64,000 nucleotides of DNA from Amblyomma americanum (Eukaryota > Arthropoda > Arachnida > Ixodida > Ixodidae), in assembly GCF_052857255.1 (NCBI RefSeq), contig NC_135500.1, positions 45,510,772-45,574,771 on the forward strand. The letters run 5' to 3'. The position numbers were made by a program, and so were the translations under genes. Below, one piece after another: positions 33,490 through 44,489 of the stretch. The notes beneath the pieces were generated by a model. It had not been told where the DNA came from, did no database searches, and saw only the letters and a program-made list of their open reading frames with translations. The stretch's first letter is position 1. The number at the start of each line of letters is the position of its first letter.

Positions 33490-34674
33490 TCTGAACACGC
33501 AATTTGGTGTGCTAAATGTTATTATTCGAAAGGCAGTTAAGACAGCGCTGGGACTCCCTTTATGCACATCCACTAAGCGCTATCTACAGCTGGGGATCCA
33601 TAACACCATCGACGAGCTAATAGAGGCCCACCGTGTGAATCGAATTGTAAGGCTCTTAACATCTAAGCCTGGCAGGAAAATATTACAGAAGCTGAGAATC
33701 AGTCCACCCCGGGAAGTCGCTGACAAGATCAACATGCCCATGTAGATGAGATCACACATTACGACTCACCCCATACCAAAACGCATGGCTGAGGAATATA
33801 ACAGAGGACGGAGACTAGCCAGAGCTAAACACCTCTCTAAGCGCTGGGATGGAAACAAGGACACGATCTACGTCGATGCAGCTGGACCCGTTAACGGAGT
33901 CGTGGCAATTGCAGCAGTTTCACCCCGGGGGATATCATTGCAAGCAGCCTTATCCAAGCGGTGGATACCACATCGGCTGAAGAAGCAACTATCGCACTAG
34001 CGATATCAAAGAACAGCGAGGCAACGGTTATGTCCAACTCACAAGCAGCGGTACGCAATTACCTCAGAGGCCGCGTTGGCGCTCCGTGTTGGGAAATTTT
34101 GGAAAGGTCTAATCCTTCCAACATCCAGATCTTCTGGACGCCAGGGCACCTCTCAACGACGGGCAATGAGGCGGCCAACACAGCTGCTCGAGCTCTCCTC
34201 CTCCGAGCATCTGGCATGCAGCCTCTCTCTGACATAGTTGACAACCCCTCACCCTTACTAAGCTACGCAGAAATTACAGAGTACTATAAGATCACAAAAA
34301 GGAAATATCCTCTTCCTCACAAAACCCTAAGTAAATATGAAGAGCACATAATCAGGCGACTACAAACTAATAATCTGCCCAATCCTTACCTAATGAGTAA
34401 ATGGTACCCAGAAAACTACCATTCGTCCTGCCCCTTCTGTGGAGCGGTTGCCACACTCTTTCACGCGGTTTGGGAATGTCAAGAAAACCCAGACTTGGAC
34501 AGCAATCCCGATCCGACTCATGAGCGCTGGGAGCAAACCTTCATAGCCACAGCACACTCGATCAGAAATCGCTGGTTGAGAGGGGCCGCATTATGATGAC
34601 GACCAATGGGTTCTCCTACTGAACCCATCCAGTTTTTGTGCTCTGAATAAATTTTTTTCCTCCTCCTCCTCCTC
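33490..34674 (+). mobile_element. 5'-truncated I-group LINE 3' end inside the Gypsy
   Basis: It starts in the ORF2 connector (IRKAVKTALGLP near 33525-33560). RNase H follows (YVDAAGP near 33870-33890, EEATIALA near 33980, SNSQAA where the usual catalytic TDSQAA Asp is replaced by Asn, WTPGH..TTGNEAAN), then the Cys-rich tail (CPFCGAV..HAVWEC). A stop is at 34594. The 3' end has AATAAA at about 34646 and a (TCC)n tail to 34674. A frameshift lies near 33745 and another near 33950. It belongs to a different family from the outer LINE, judged by sequence and tail. Confidence 0.8.
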
Positions 34675-34691
34675 TAGAGAGAGGGGGCCCT
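34675..34691 (+). other. Polypurine tract of the Gmr1-like element
   Basis: The purine run agagagaggggg lies directly before the 3' LTR. In Gypsy elements this tract primes plus-strand DNA synthesis. Confidence 0.7.
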
Positions 34692-35523
34692 TGTCACATA
34701 TCTTAAGGAGCCTAAATTAAATTTTAAAGGAAAATGGTATGAAGAAGACGACGTGAATTAACCGAAGAATAAACAAGAGGAAGAAGCATGCGGTGAGGTG
34801 GAGAGAGATGATTGGTGGACAAGCATTCGGCGAGGTGGAGAAAGATGATTGGTGGAGAAGAGAAGACGACGACAAGGCTTACGTGGACTAACACCGAGGC
34901 TATAAAAGGGCGAGCGAGAGCGAGGCACAGGGGGAACAGCAGAGAATCGGAGGCTCCGGCGGGTCAGGGAGACTTTGGCTGGAAGAGAGCGACGCCGGCT
35001 ACTGCTCCGGTGAGCTCGCGTTCTCCGACATCGCATCGTGGACTTCCTGCCGTGCTTGAGCCCGTTCCGGGGAGTCAACGGAGGACGCTACCACCTGATA
35101 CGGCCAGGGGTGTCTCCACCGCTGTTGCCACCCATCCGGGTGGTGCCCCCAACGCCAACAACACCGGCATCACCTTCCCTGGCGCTTGGACTTGGAGCTT
35201 GTACGACGCAGCCAGCGACGCCAGCCCGAGCACTGCGAACGCGCCTCGACGCCGCCCACTGGATCCATACAACGCCGTAGACACACCGAACCAACCGTGA
35301 GCACGAACGCCGACCGCTAATAGTAGAACACTAGTAGTAGACGCTAGTAGCAGTGTGACCGGGTCGTGTGTATTTATAGTCTTTGTGTTTTGTGGTTAGT
35401 TTGGTTAGTTTTGTGTTCTAGTGTGTGTGCCACGTAGGGTGTATTAAATGTGCGTTTGTGTGGGTACACCCGTCGCTTAGTCCATTCTTTCAGTCCGAGT
35501 GTTTTCTGGAGAGATCCGTGACA
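34692..35523 (+). repeat. 3' LTR of the Gmr1-like element
   Basis: Begins TGTCACATATC and ends CCGTGACA, the intact termini of the family. TATAAAAG is at 34901-34908. It is 832 bp, shorter than the 5' LTR because it lacks the internal duplication. It is followed by target copy CACCC (35524-35528) and then by the interrupted LINE frame. Confidence 0.9.
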
Positions 35524-35528
35524 CACCC

Positions 35529-36851
35529 GCCCTCCGCATTCCTGGCCTCCACTTGCAGGATTCTGGACAAAATGAACACAACCTTAGAAGACTCAAGGCC
35601 TGCACGCCATCCATGTTGCACCTTCTACACCGAGTGTCCTCCCTTAACAAGGGTTTAGACGAAGCGGACAACATGAAAGTAGTGCACGCATTTACGCTTA
35701 GCCGCATTTTATACGCAACCCCATATCTCAAATTGAACCGCACGGAACCCGAACGCGTGAGCGCAATAATCCGCCTTTGGACTAAGGAAGCCCTAAACCT
35801 ACCTCGTAGCACTAGCACAGCCAAACTTCTTGCACTAGGCATGCATAACACCATTCAGGAACTAGTTAACGCACACCTCCAGACACAGTACCTTAGACTT
35901 TCCAAGAGCGCCACTGGCCGCCATATACTCTCCTCTCTTCGCATCAACATACCCGCTAACCAGTCAACCCTTACAGCCATCCCTCGACACATCCATACAC
36001 CTCTCGTTGTGAAACTCCTTCCTCGAAACGTCCATCCCCAATATCACATCCCTCGCCACATAGCTCGCGCTAATACCCTTCATAAGTATTATGGGCAAGC
36101 CCACGATGCCGTTTGGGTAGACGCCGCAAGTACAGCGCATGAAGCGGTAGCAGTTGCCTACATTGCAACCCTACCTCAACCCCTAACTCACCGTCTTCCC
36201 TCGGGCTCTACGCCTGAGGAGGCAGAGGAGACCGCCATCGCCCTAGACCTTGCACATACGGACGCCCAATACATCTTCAGCGACTCCAAAACGGCTCTGT
36301 CCAACTTTGCCAGGGGCAGGATTCACGCCCCTGCCTGGCAATTGTTGAACACCCCTACCCAAAATTTACCGCGCAGAGTAGAGCTTCAGTGGGTGCCGGC
36401 TCACTCTGGGAACCCTGGAAACGAGGCTGCCGATAAATTGACCCGAGGTTTGATTTGCCGGGCTCAAGACAGTCTCGATCAAGGATTCTCGAGGGAGCGG
36501 GCGCACACCTTTGCGGAGCTCACGCAAATACCCCGTTTGGACCGTCGGACTTACCCTCCTCCTCACCCCTCTCTTACGCACTCCCAACAGATCCTCTTCA
36601 GACGCCTCCATACCCGCTCTCTGTCATACCCTCAGCTCTTATCCCACTATTGCGGCACATCCCCTGCATGCTCCATATGCGGTGATCCCCCACACCACAC
36701 TCTCCCATATCCTTTTCAGCTGCCCTGCTGACCCTCCCCCGCGAGGACAGCACGCCATCTCGAGCTGGGAGGACTGGGAGGTCCTGCCTATGTCTGCAGA
36801 CCCGACATCACCGCTTGCCGCGCTGACTCGGGCTGCCGACGTCATGTCCCG
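35529..36851 (+). pseudogene. LINE ORF2, thumb, RNase H and Cys-rich tail
   Basis: Continuation of the LINE frame after the Gypsy. The open reading goes from LRIPGLHLQDSG through the connector (TLSRILYATPYL, NLPRSTSTAKLLALGMHNTI). RNase H has all four acidic landmarks (VWVDAAS, EAEETAIAL, FSDSKTALSNFA, VPAHSGNPGNEAAD), and the tail has CSICGDPPHHTL, to a stop at 36729. Reading in another frame continues to DVMSR at about 36850, where the LINE ends abruptly. The RNase H is intact, although the reverse transcriptase upstream has a stop after YADD. Confidence 0.85.
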
Positions 36852-37020
36852 GCATCCTTTCCTTTCCTCAAAAACATTTCCTTTCCTCAAAATAGATGCT
36901 TTTGAATTCCTCGACGTAAGCAGACTTAACTGCCCTCAGGATTTGCGATACTTCACAGTGGTGGTCGAAACATTTTCTTTATCCTGTCGAACATTTCACC
37001 GTTATTTTTAGCAAATATCG
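36852..37020. repeat. 169-bp direct repeat right of the LINE nest
   Basis: Repeat of 16765-16932 with scattered changes. The following bases continue the module (atagcacgtttcctaaatt), so this copy is joined to the module's right part. Confidence 0.85.
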
Positions 37021-37355
37021 ATAGCACGTTTCCTAAATTCTTAAAAAAAAAAGAATGCGGTCACTGACCATGTCACGAAATTCAAAGACGTTTTGGAACC
37101 TCGTACGGGTTCCTTTGTCAAGGAAACCCTACGAGGTTCTGAAACGTCTTTGAATTTCATGACATGGTCAGTGACCGCATTCACTTTTCTTTAATACAAT
37201 GCCTAACCAGACGAACTTTCGTCGAACCATTGAATATGTTTCCTAAATTCTGAGATCGAGAAAAGTAAATGGTCGGCAACGCTACTGAAAGGCCGAAAGG
37301 AAAAGGGAAATCTATGACACCACACAGCGATTCCGTCCACAGCTGGTCACGATGT
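37021..37355 (+). repeat. Third copy of the module, right part (split by a foldback element)
   Basis: Matches about 12585-12710 and 55675-55805 (for example agtaaatggtcggcaacgct compared with aataaacggtcggcagctct). The 196-bp element at 37042-37237 interrupts it. Confidence 0.7.
37042..37237. mobile_element. Foldback element with 14-bp target duplication
   Basis: Flanked by a perfect gtttcctaaattct (37028-37041 and 37238-37251). Inside, arms 37053-37105 and 37130-37182 are reverse complements with three mismatches over 53 bp. The 24-bp centre forms a further small stem (gggttcctt / aaggaaaccc). An A10 run starts the element and a 55-bp unpaired tail ends it. There is no coding capacity. It is a non-autonomous mobile element, possibly derived from a Penelope-type 3' end by the length of its target duplication, but that is inference. 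Confidence 0.8.
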
Positions 37356-38369
37356 CCACAAATTTAGTTCTAGCACCATTAAAAGCGGAGAGAATCAGAG
37401 CAAGAGCTGGCCACTGTATTTGGCCTGCAAACTCCTTCCAGTCGGCTGCCCACAGCTAACATTAATGTGTACAAGGTACACTTCGTCTGTTTCTTGTAGA
37501 TTTGCTTCAAGTGCGAACAGGGCTTAGTGCCATAGTGCAACTACACTTCTCGAATACCTGCGTGAGATGAATTCAAGTTCGTCTTTTGGCTTCGAATCGC
37601 GATCATAGGTCACTTATATAGAGCTTTCAGACAACTGATTTGTTTTATTCGTCTTTTACTGACTGTTACTCACACTACTGCTCCTCTTTCTGCTGACTTA
37701 TAGGAGGTGCTGTAATTAGCGGGGACGGTACCATGGAGCAAAAGGCGCTGCAAAGGTGAGCCGCTTTCTTGGCATGGTTGCTCATTTCTCGGATAAATTG
37801 GAATACCGAGTACATACTCCGAAGAGATCACTGTAGAGTTCGAGCATGTGATTATAATGATGTTCCCGTAAGGCAGAGCTTGAAAAACTTTCCGACAAGC
37901 AGAAATCACAGATATTGAATGCCAGACACATGTGATAGTAATGTGAAGTGTAAAATGGCTCCAGTGACCTGTAAAATACCTTTCCGCACATGTGCTACAA
38001 ATGAAGTATAAACATCGAGTAATCTTGATTTTCGATATGTTGACTATTTTGATCACATAATGAGGACGATGATGATGATGTCACACTAATTCAGGATAGG
38101 TTGGCAGGTATGGTGACGTCACACCACAATCAACCAATGAGGGAGGCGCCGCTAACTAGACGTCAAGGCAGATGACGAATGAGGTGGCGTGGTGCAAGCT
38201 GTGCAGCAGCAAGTGCGTGTGGAAAGTTTCCACTACTCTGTGGTTGACCCATCCAGTCTTGTGACATGGTGCGTGATGTGGTGGAGGGTAGAGAACGGCG
38301 ATGGAGCGCTTTTCAGTTCATCTTTCGTTTAAGATGAGTTTATTAGCGGCGTCAGAGCAGACCGCCTAG
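37356..38369. other. No gene recognised
   Basis: Single-copy sequence in this window. No domain, repeat head or splice pattern is convincing. A (gat)n run sits near 38063-38080. Confidence 0.5.
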
Positions 38370-38609
38370 CGACGAGCCTCGAAAGAGCATAGGCGTACGC
38401 TGCGCTCAAACCTAGGTGCCTCTGGACCAGTACTTGAGGCGGCAGCAGTGCCGCGTAAACGCCAACGGGATGCGCAACTACGAAAGGGAGAGGCTGCAGC
38501 AAAGCGGCATAGGCTACAGGAGGACTCAGAGTCGCGAAAGAGAATGCTGAACCAGAGCGTCTTACGAATCGGGCGCCGGCAGAAGAGTGAGGTAATGAAT
38601 ATGCAGTGA
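38370..38609 (+). pseudogene. Short basic coding-like stretch
   Basis: A frame without ATG is open from 38370 to the stop at 38607-38609. Its middle is strongly basic with an Ala-Ala-Lys-Arg pattern (PRKRQRDAQLRKGEAAAKRH, then ESRKRMLNQ). This resembles the Arg/Lys/Ala repeat modules common in tick transposon-derived proteins. No function can be assigned, and it may be chance. Confidence 0.3.
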
Positions 38610-41439
38610 ATGCGTAGAGTCGAAAGAAGGCGTTTGCTGCGCCGGCTTCTGAGGTTATTGTGTTCGGTTTCCTAAAGGGTTGGTTAGAAGTTCGCAATTT
38701 TTTTTTGCTTTATTCTGTAACCACCGGAACACGGCGCGACGCAGCTCTCTCTACTGTTAGGGCACTAGAAACAGAATGACCACGGACCTCAGAATGATAT
38801 AGTCGTGGTACCGCGGTTCGCCGATTATCCAAAGGGCAGCAATGTGGGGGTTTTAAAACCAGCAGTGACAGCTGCGAGTTACCTTTACCCGGATACGAGT
38901 GCTGGGCTTATAGAAATACGCACTAGCTTGGCGAAGTTGAGCGTTTGACGGCGCGGTGAAAGGCGTCAAGGGGCCCTTTGTGGTGAGTGCGTCTGGGCAT
39001 ATTCTCGCACTTGCCGCCCTTGCACGTAAGCTGGTACGTATCGTCGGAGGAGCATGTTCGAAGGAACAAGTAGTGACAACGCCCGAAGGAGAACTGTTGA
39101 AGTGAGTCTCACGGATTCATGCGGGGAATTGGGTGTGTGATTTCATATTTATAAAAAGTGTCTGCAGCGCAAAAAAAGGCAGGACGACGTCTTTTCTTTG
39201 TCCTGCATTACGTTTTTTTTCCATGACTGCAGTCAATTTCATATAGCGTGAAGGAGGCCGGTGAAGCCGTCACAACGCGCGCCTACCGGTGTTGCTGAGA
39301 ACGGTAGAGTTACTAGCTAGCTCGAAATAATTAGTTGGCCCCAATGACGGACAGTCTCGGAAGTGCGGTCAGCAGGAAACTAGGACCTCGCCTTTCTATT
39401 AGCAGCCGTAACAGTCTTGTGCTCTGTAGATGAGCCATGAATGCCTTGACGGTGACGGTTTGCACGATCGGGTATAACAGCTGGCGCTGTTCCCTGGGCG
39501 AGAAGGAAATATCGCTGCCACTGGGGCCAACGAGAGCGTTGTCTTTGTTGCGTGTCATAGGCGTTGTTGAATGAGTCCCAGGCGTGTATCACGGATAATG
39601 TGCCGTAAGGTTTGAATGATCTAAGCATGTAATTGGTAGATTGACCAATTTACCCATTAGAGAAAAAAATAACTTCTCTCTGTAGCCCCACTGTAAAAGT
39701 TGTGCAAATTCACGCATGCGTTCTGCTAAAGAGCCGTGTGGGATTCCGCTGCAGTTAACCTGAACAAATCGGGCACTTTTCTGTAGTTGACGGGGATGAG
39801 GCGGTGGTAGTGAACACAGCAGGCTTTGACAGCGATAGAACAGTATTTTATTCATCGTGCAGAATTGCAAAGAGAAGGTACAAATCTCTGCCACTATCTG
39901 GCACCCGCTTACAGCCAGCAGCGATCAGCCATATTTGCAGGAGAAATGAAAAGACCCGACGTGGGTTTTCTGTGTCCAGGCAAGAAATTACAAACTTTGC
40001 CAGAAGAGCTTCATCCACACCGAGATATTAACACTCGAGTCAGCCGGCTTCCGAAACTGCCGAGCATATTAGAATATGCTCGGCATATGCAATCAACGTG
40101 GAACCCTCGTTGCCGCTCGACCTAGTCCGAGAGTCGCGGCTAACAGCTGTAAGACAACTGCGTGGATGGGCGAGACTGCTAGGAGATGTAGTTCACACAA
40201 CTGCCAATTGCAGTCGGAAGCGATTACCGGTTGTATTATGCAAGGCTAAACACATCTGACCTTTAAAAAAAATATCAACTTCCTCTTCAGACGCCGAAGT
40301 GAGCGAAGTATTACACTTGGTTGTGTCACGTTTTGGTTACTGTGAGCTGACGTTTCACACGACAGAGTATAAGCGAAGCGACAGCCAACACGCAAGGCTT
40401 CCGCTGACCGTGAATCGCGCCTCCCAGGGAAAGGAGGAATATCTCGGATGCGATAGCAGCACCAGGCGCTGATCACTAACGCCTTCTGAGGCCACTACTA
40501 TTCGATGGCGCTTTGCCTCGACAATATATCCTTTCTTACTATCAAATCCCCTTTCTTTCCCTTTCCCTGCCCGCTCCCTCTCGTTTTATTCCCGCTACTC
40601 GCAGCTCAGGTGCTTCAGGTTTCGATGGAAGATGCTGTGGTTAACAATATTTTTGCTTTCATTGTTATTTTATTAATATATAAATAGCCACAAACAACAA
40701 AACAACCCCCTATAATATGTCGTTTAGCCGCAATTGGTGCAGCGTGGAGGCAGGGAGGAAAAGAAAGACGGACAACTTCGTCGTGGGGGGTAGGGGAGTA
40801 GGCAGGAGGGTCAGAGTGAAGCAAGAGAGAAAGCGGTGTCACGGCTGGCCAAAGCTATGGTGGGTTGCTCCTCGCGGAGGCGGCGGAAATAGAGAGGCTA
40901 GCGAATCGACTGAACGAGGTGAAAATCGGGGATGGTTGCTAAACACGGCGGTGGAGCCTATCACGTAACAGCAGCCACAGCACCCACAGTACGGTCCCGG
41001 TGGTAATCACCAACCAATTACGCCGACTACTACGACTACCACTGCTACGACTACTTCCGGTTCAGCGCAATACTGGAGCAGCTCCACAAGACCTCTGCCG
41101 CTGGTGCTCCGTCAGAGGTCAAAGGGTGAGGCTTCAAAAAAAACCTCGGGTTTTCAGCTTTGATAGTGATGTGTTATCGCACTAAAAAGTCGTTCATGCT
41201 GATATTAGCCTCATTATATGAAATTAAATAAATGTTTTCCCGCGTGTCATGTTCCGTTCGGAACTCTTATGTGGAAAACCAGCTATATTCGATCACACGA
41301 GTCGTTTGGAGCGCTGCGAAGGCCGCTGCGACCTTAGTCAATCAGAACGGCATGCGCTGCAAAACGTGTTCCTCCGGGCCCCTTATACCGCGACTGGTGG
41401 CTCCATCCATGGGAAGGAAAGAGCACCAGTGTACATCTG
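38610..41439. other. No gene recognised; one perfect palindrome
   Basis: Unassigned sequence between the LINE nest and copy B. It includes the palindrome at 40058-40085 and a block of ACT/ACG trinucleotides near 41020-41060. Open frames up to about 120 aa show no domain. Confidence 0.5.
40058..40085. repeat. Perfect short palindrome
   Basis: Arms tgccgagcatatt and aatatgctcggca with a 2-bp centre, no mismatch. No T-run or mobile-element boundary adjoins it. Confidence 0.8.
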
Positions 41440-41599
41440 TTGCGCGCAGGAGGCTCGGCCGACAAGGCGGGTGCTATGTTTACGAATGCCGGCGCACCAC
41501 TCTACAGCAATCTTCCGCGGTGCTGGGTCCGTGCGGACATTCTCTATTAATTTAACCAGCGAATGAACCGCCGGCGTACTGTCAAAACACTGTCCTGGC

Positions 41600-42725
41600 C
41601 TACATTTTTAATTACAGCAATAATTATACTAAAATTTATACTAATTTGAGCCCAAGTATGCTCAAATATTAGAGGTACTATTTGTCGTCTTCGTTGGCCT
41701 GATTGGACGAGACCGCTCTACCTATCACAATGCTGCAAACAATTTGTAAGATGAAGTACAGGGCACAGAGTTTAAAAGGAAGATAAATTGACAATATTTT
41801 GATAAATATAAGCCTACCAGCAGTTCGCCGAGCCTTTTAGATTAATATTGGTGTATAGATCCCAAACTATATTAATGTATTCTATGATCAATTGAAGTAA
41901 TGTTTTGTATGCTAGACATTTTATTTCTAGGATAGTATAGTATACATTCTGCCTGAGGCCCCACAGTGTCGTGTGGGCCCGGGAGAACACGGAATCGATG
42001 TTATGTCAGCGCAGATCTGGGTTCCATAAAAGGCCCAACTTTTTATGTCGCTGAGTTCTTTCGATTTTATTATTACCAATGCTGTAGGAATATTCTATGG
42101 TAGTTTTACTCTTCATTGACATAAAAACAGCCTTTACCGGGTTTAGGACCATTTGCAATCATCGCACCATTTATTTGAGTTTTGTTAAGGCCGAGTTAAA
42201 CTTTACATGGTCGTTGTGCGTTTTTATGCTGTTTTAAATTATGCAGTCAACGGCGAAAGGTCTGGCTGCTGAGATCATTAATTAAAATACTAAGTAAAAG
42301 AGGGGGGATCAAAGAAGCTACGCATGGGGGAATAGATTTGCTTTCCCTCAACTGAACATACTGCTCAGGAGGACGGAAATAAGAGGTAAACCATCATTTG
42401 ATGGTGTCATTCCTAAAAGTGTAGCCTTGGTTTTTTAATAATTTTGGGTGGAATACTTTACCGATGACTTTGGCAATGTTCATAAAAATTTCATCAGTAT
42501 GGCCCGAAGAATTACCTGTTTTCAAAAGGTCCTGTACTAATTCGATCAGCTGAGATGTGGTTGTTAATGCTTACCGAAAACCATGTTGAACTTTAGATTT
42601 CATGTTATATTTCTGTAAGCCTGCAGGTGTTTTTATACTCTATGCGCATGCAGTTTAGAGGATATACTCATACAAGAGACTGGACGATAATTAGCTACGT
42701 ATATACACTGCCACTTTCAAATGTA
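41600..42725 (-). pseudogene. Decayed CR1-like LINE reverse transcriptase (copy B)
   Basis: Counterpart of 160-1290. The same minus-strand reverse transcriptase traces are visible and the same kind of stops break them, so the element was already dead before the block was duplicated. The two copies differ by scattered substitutions and small indels. Confidence 0.55.
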
Positions 42726-44489
42726 TGTATACCTTTCGCAAGCTTCCATGGGCTAGGAAACGAACCGTTACTGACTGAGGACTGAAAAGTCAGAGTAAGA
42801 TATTATTGCGATAGCATTTAAGTTGTCGTCTTGCAAAAGCCACCCGGGTAATCCTTAACAAAATCCCCTGATTGGTCGAGAGGTTAATGAAATCATCAGC
42901 AGCGCAAAATGTAAACCTCTGAGGACAAGAATGTTCGAATACTTTCTATTGTATTATCTTAAGGGATTATACTAACCCTATCCACTCTTCTACGTTAATT
43001 TACTCACTAATCCCCATTATCCACATTAATTCATTTTCTTTTACACACGGCCGCGGCAGTTTTTCCCTCCAAGCGGCACGCCCGCATTGCGCTCAATGCA
43101 GTCTAACGGGAGAGTGGAACCAAACATGACGCCGGAAAAGCGGTGTCTTCAAATTGAAAGCGGTGCTGGCCATCGAGGCATCCTTTGCATATCGTCTATT
43201 AAGCAGCCTTAAAGAGGACAGCTGGTTAGCAGAAATAACTTTCGCTGCGTTTCACCTCTTGGACGTTGTATTCTGAATAAGCTTGACAGAAAATAAGTTT
43301 TTAGACGCAGCAAGTCATCTTTCCAGCAGAGTACAGCGTACTATCTTGGCCACCATACCAATTAAAAATTCTTGGTGTAGGTGGAATATAGGGAAAATTA
43401 ACATTCGTCGTTGGCGCCTCCCAAATCCATTGATGAGCATGGACGCAGTCGAGGGGGCGTTTCGCACGACCAGAGTGCAATAAGTGCACATTTCGCGCAG
43501 CGGCGATATCAGCTCTCCGGTCCGCATGGGGTTCTTACTTTTCATGCTGCACTTGTGTGCGCTGTTGCCTGCTGAGAAGGCGGCTCAACTGCCGCCGTCA
43601 TGTTGTTTTTCGCGGGGGAAAACCGTCAACATTCTGACAGATGTTGAAAAAAAAAACAAGCATTGATTTGATTTGAAATCGGCTTCACAGATCACAGGAT
43701 AGCAGAGTCCATCACGGGCTGCTCTGCGCAACGAGCGCTCTCGCCTCTTCCGATTCCGACGAAGAGGAACCAGACGAGCCTTCGACATCGTCGGCCACCA
43801 GTGGCTGCTAGGAGAAAGGGACCGGACGCTGCCGCCTGATGGAGGAAGCGGCCGAAAGAGCTCACGTGTGATCCGTTGACGCAGGCATCGCGGGGAGCAC
43901 GACAATTCAGCGTACTCTTTTGGACTCCGCCCGCTATGCGAGCCAGCCGCTCACTCTGCTTCTGTCGTGGACGCCGGTTGTTATCCTGGACCCCGTCTTG
44001 TCGGCGTTGTGCTCGCTTCTGCGGCCAGCCTTTTGACCCTCGCGCCGACCACAAATCACGCGGCCTCTCGTGCTTGCTCTGCCATTTCACACAGCAAACG
44101 TGCCCCGTGTCTTCGTCTTCGAGCGTGCCAAGGGGATATGGAGTCGTGGCGACGCATCTAACAAGAGAAGCCAGATAGTAAGAACAAGCGGAGGCGTCCA
44201 AAGGTGGACTTGACGTGTTGTATGTGAGGAGTCACGGGGTCACAACTCTGGCTTTAAAACTATACGAACCGTATGCGAAAGCAGCGGCAATAACAAGACC
44301 ACTGGCTTTGTCCTGACATGCAAGCGGGTGAAAGTTGTGCACACAGTGAGCTCTCGAGCGTGCCCAATATCGATCTACCTGTCACACGAACCACTTCGTG
44401 TATATTTTCGCGCGCTTACACGGCATCGCTGTCACCCACTGACGGAAGATTTTTGATGAGTGACCGGACAGCAGTTTTGCTCATGCCTA
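42726..44489. other. No gene recognised (copy B)
   Basis: Partner of 1291-2989, with the same dispersed module (43065-43170) and the same overlapping open frames (169 aa minus, 100 aa plus) near 43690-44200. Confidence 0.4.

Larger units (their letters stand above)
19564..35523 (+). mobile_element. Gmr1-like Gypsy (Ty3) LTR retrotransposon with nested insertions
   Basis: Bounded by LTRs at 19564-20434 and 34692-35523 and by a 5-bp target duplication, CACCC (19559-19563 and 35524-35528). It cuts a LINE, whose ORF2 resumes directly after. Without its nested guests it has LTR, a primer-binding region, gag with two zinc knuckles, protease, integrase, a 3' region, a polypurine tract and LTR. Protease runs straight into integrase, and no reverse transcriptase or RNase H of its own is present. 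In Gmr1-like Gypsy elements integrase precedes reverse transcriptase, and the integrase C-terminus here (DHNKLLMQWKGPY) is of that type. The missing enzymes would be expected after 33080. Confidence 0.85.
16933..36851 (+). mobile_element. I-group LINE, interrupted by a 16-kb Gypsy nest
   Basis: A non-LTR retrotransposon with ORF1 remnant, AP-endonuclease, reverse transcriptase and RNase H. Its 5' part (16933-19558) and 3' part (from 35524) are separated by the Gypsy element 19564-35523. Joined across that gap it is about 4 kb. It starts within ORF1 and ends inside the C-terminus of ORF2 without a 3' untranslated region or A-rich tail. The related copy on the minus strand at 57614-64000 continues past this point. 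It lies between 168/169-bp direct repeats. Confidence 0.85.

Noticed and set aside
35499..36731. 410-aa frame starting in the Gypsy LTR, as a possible fusion gene
   Set aside because: The first codons lie in the LTR only by chance. The protein is the interrupted LINE RNase H region.
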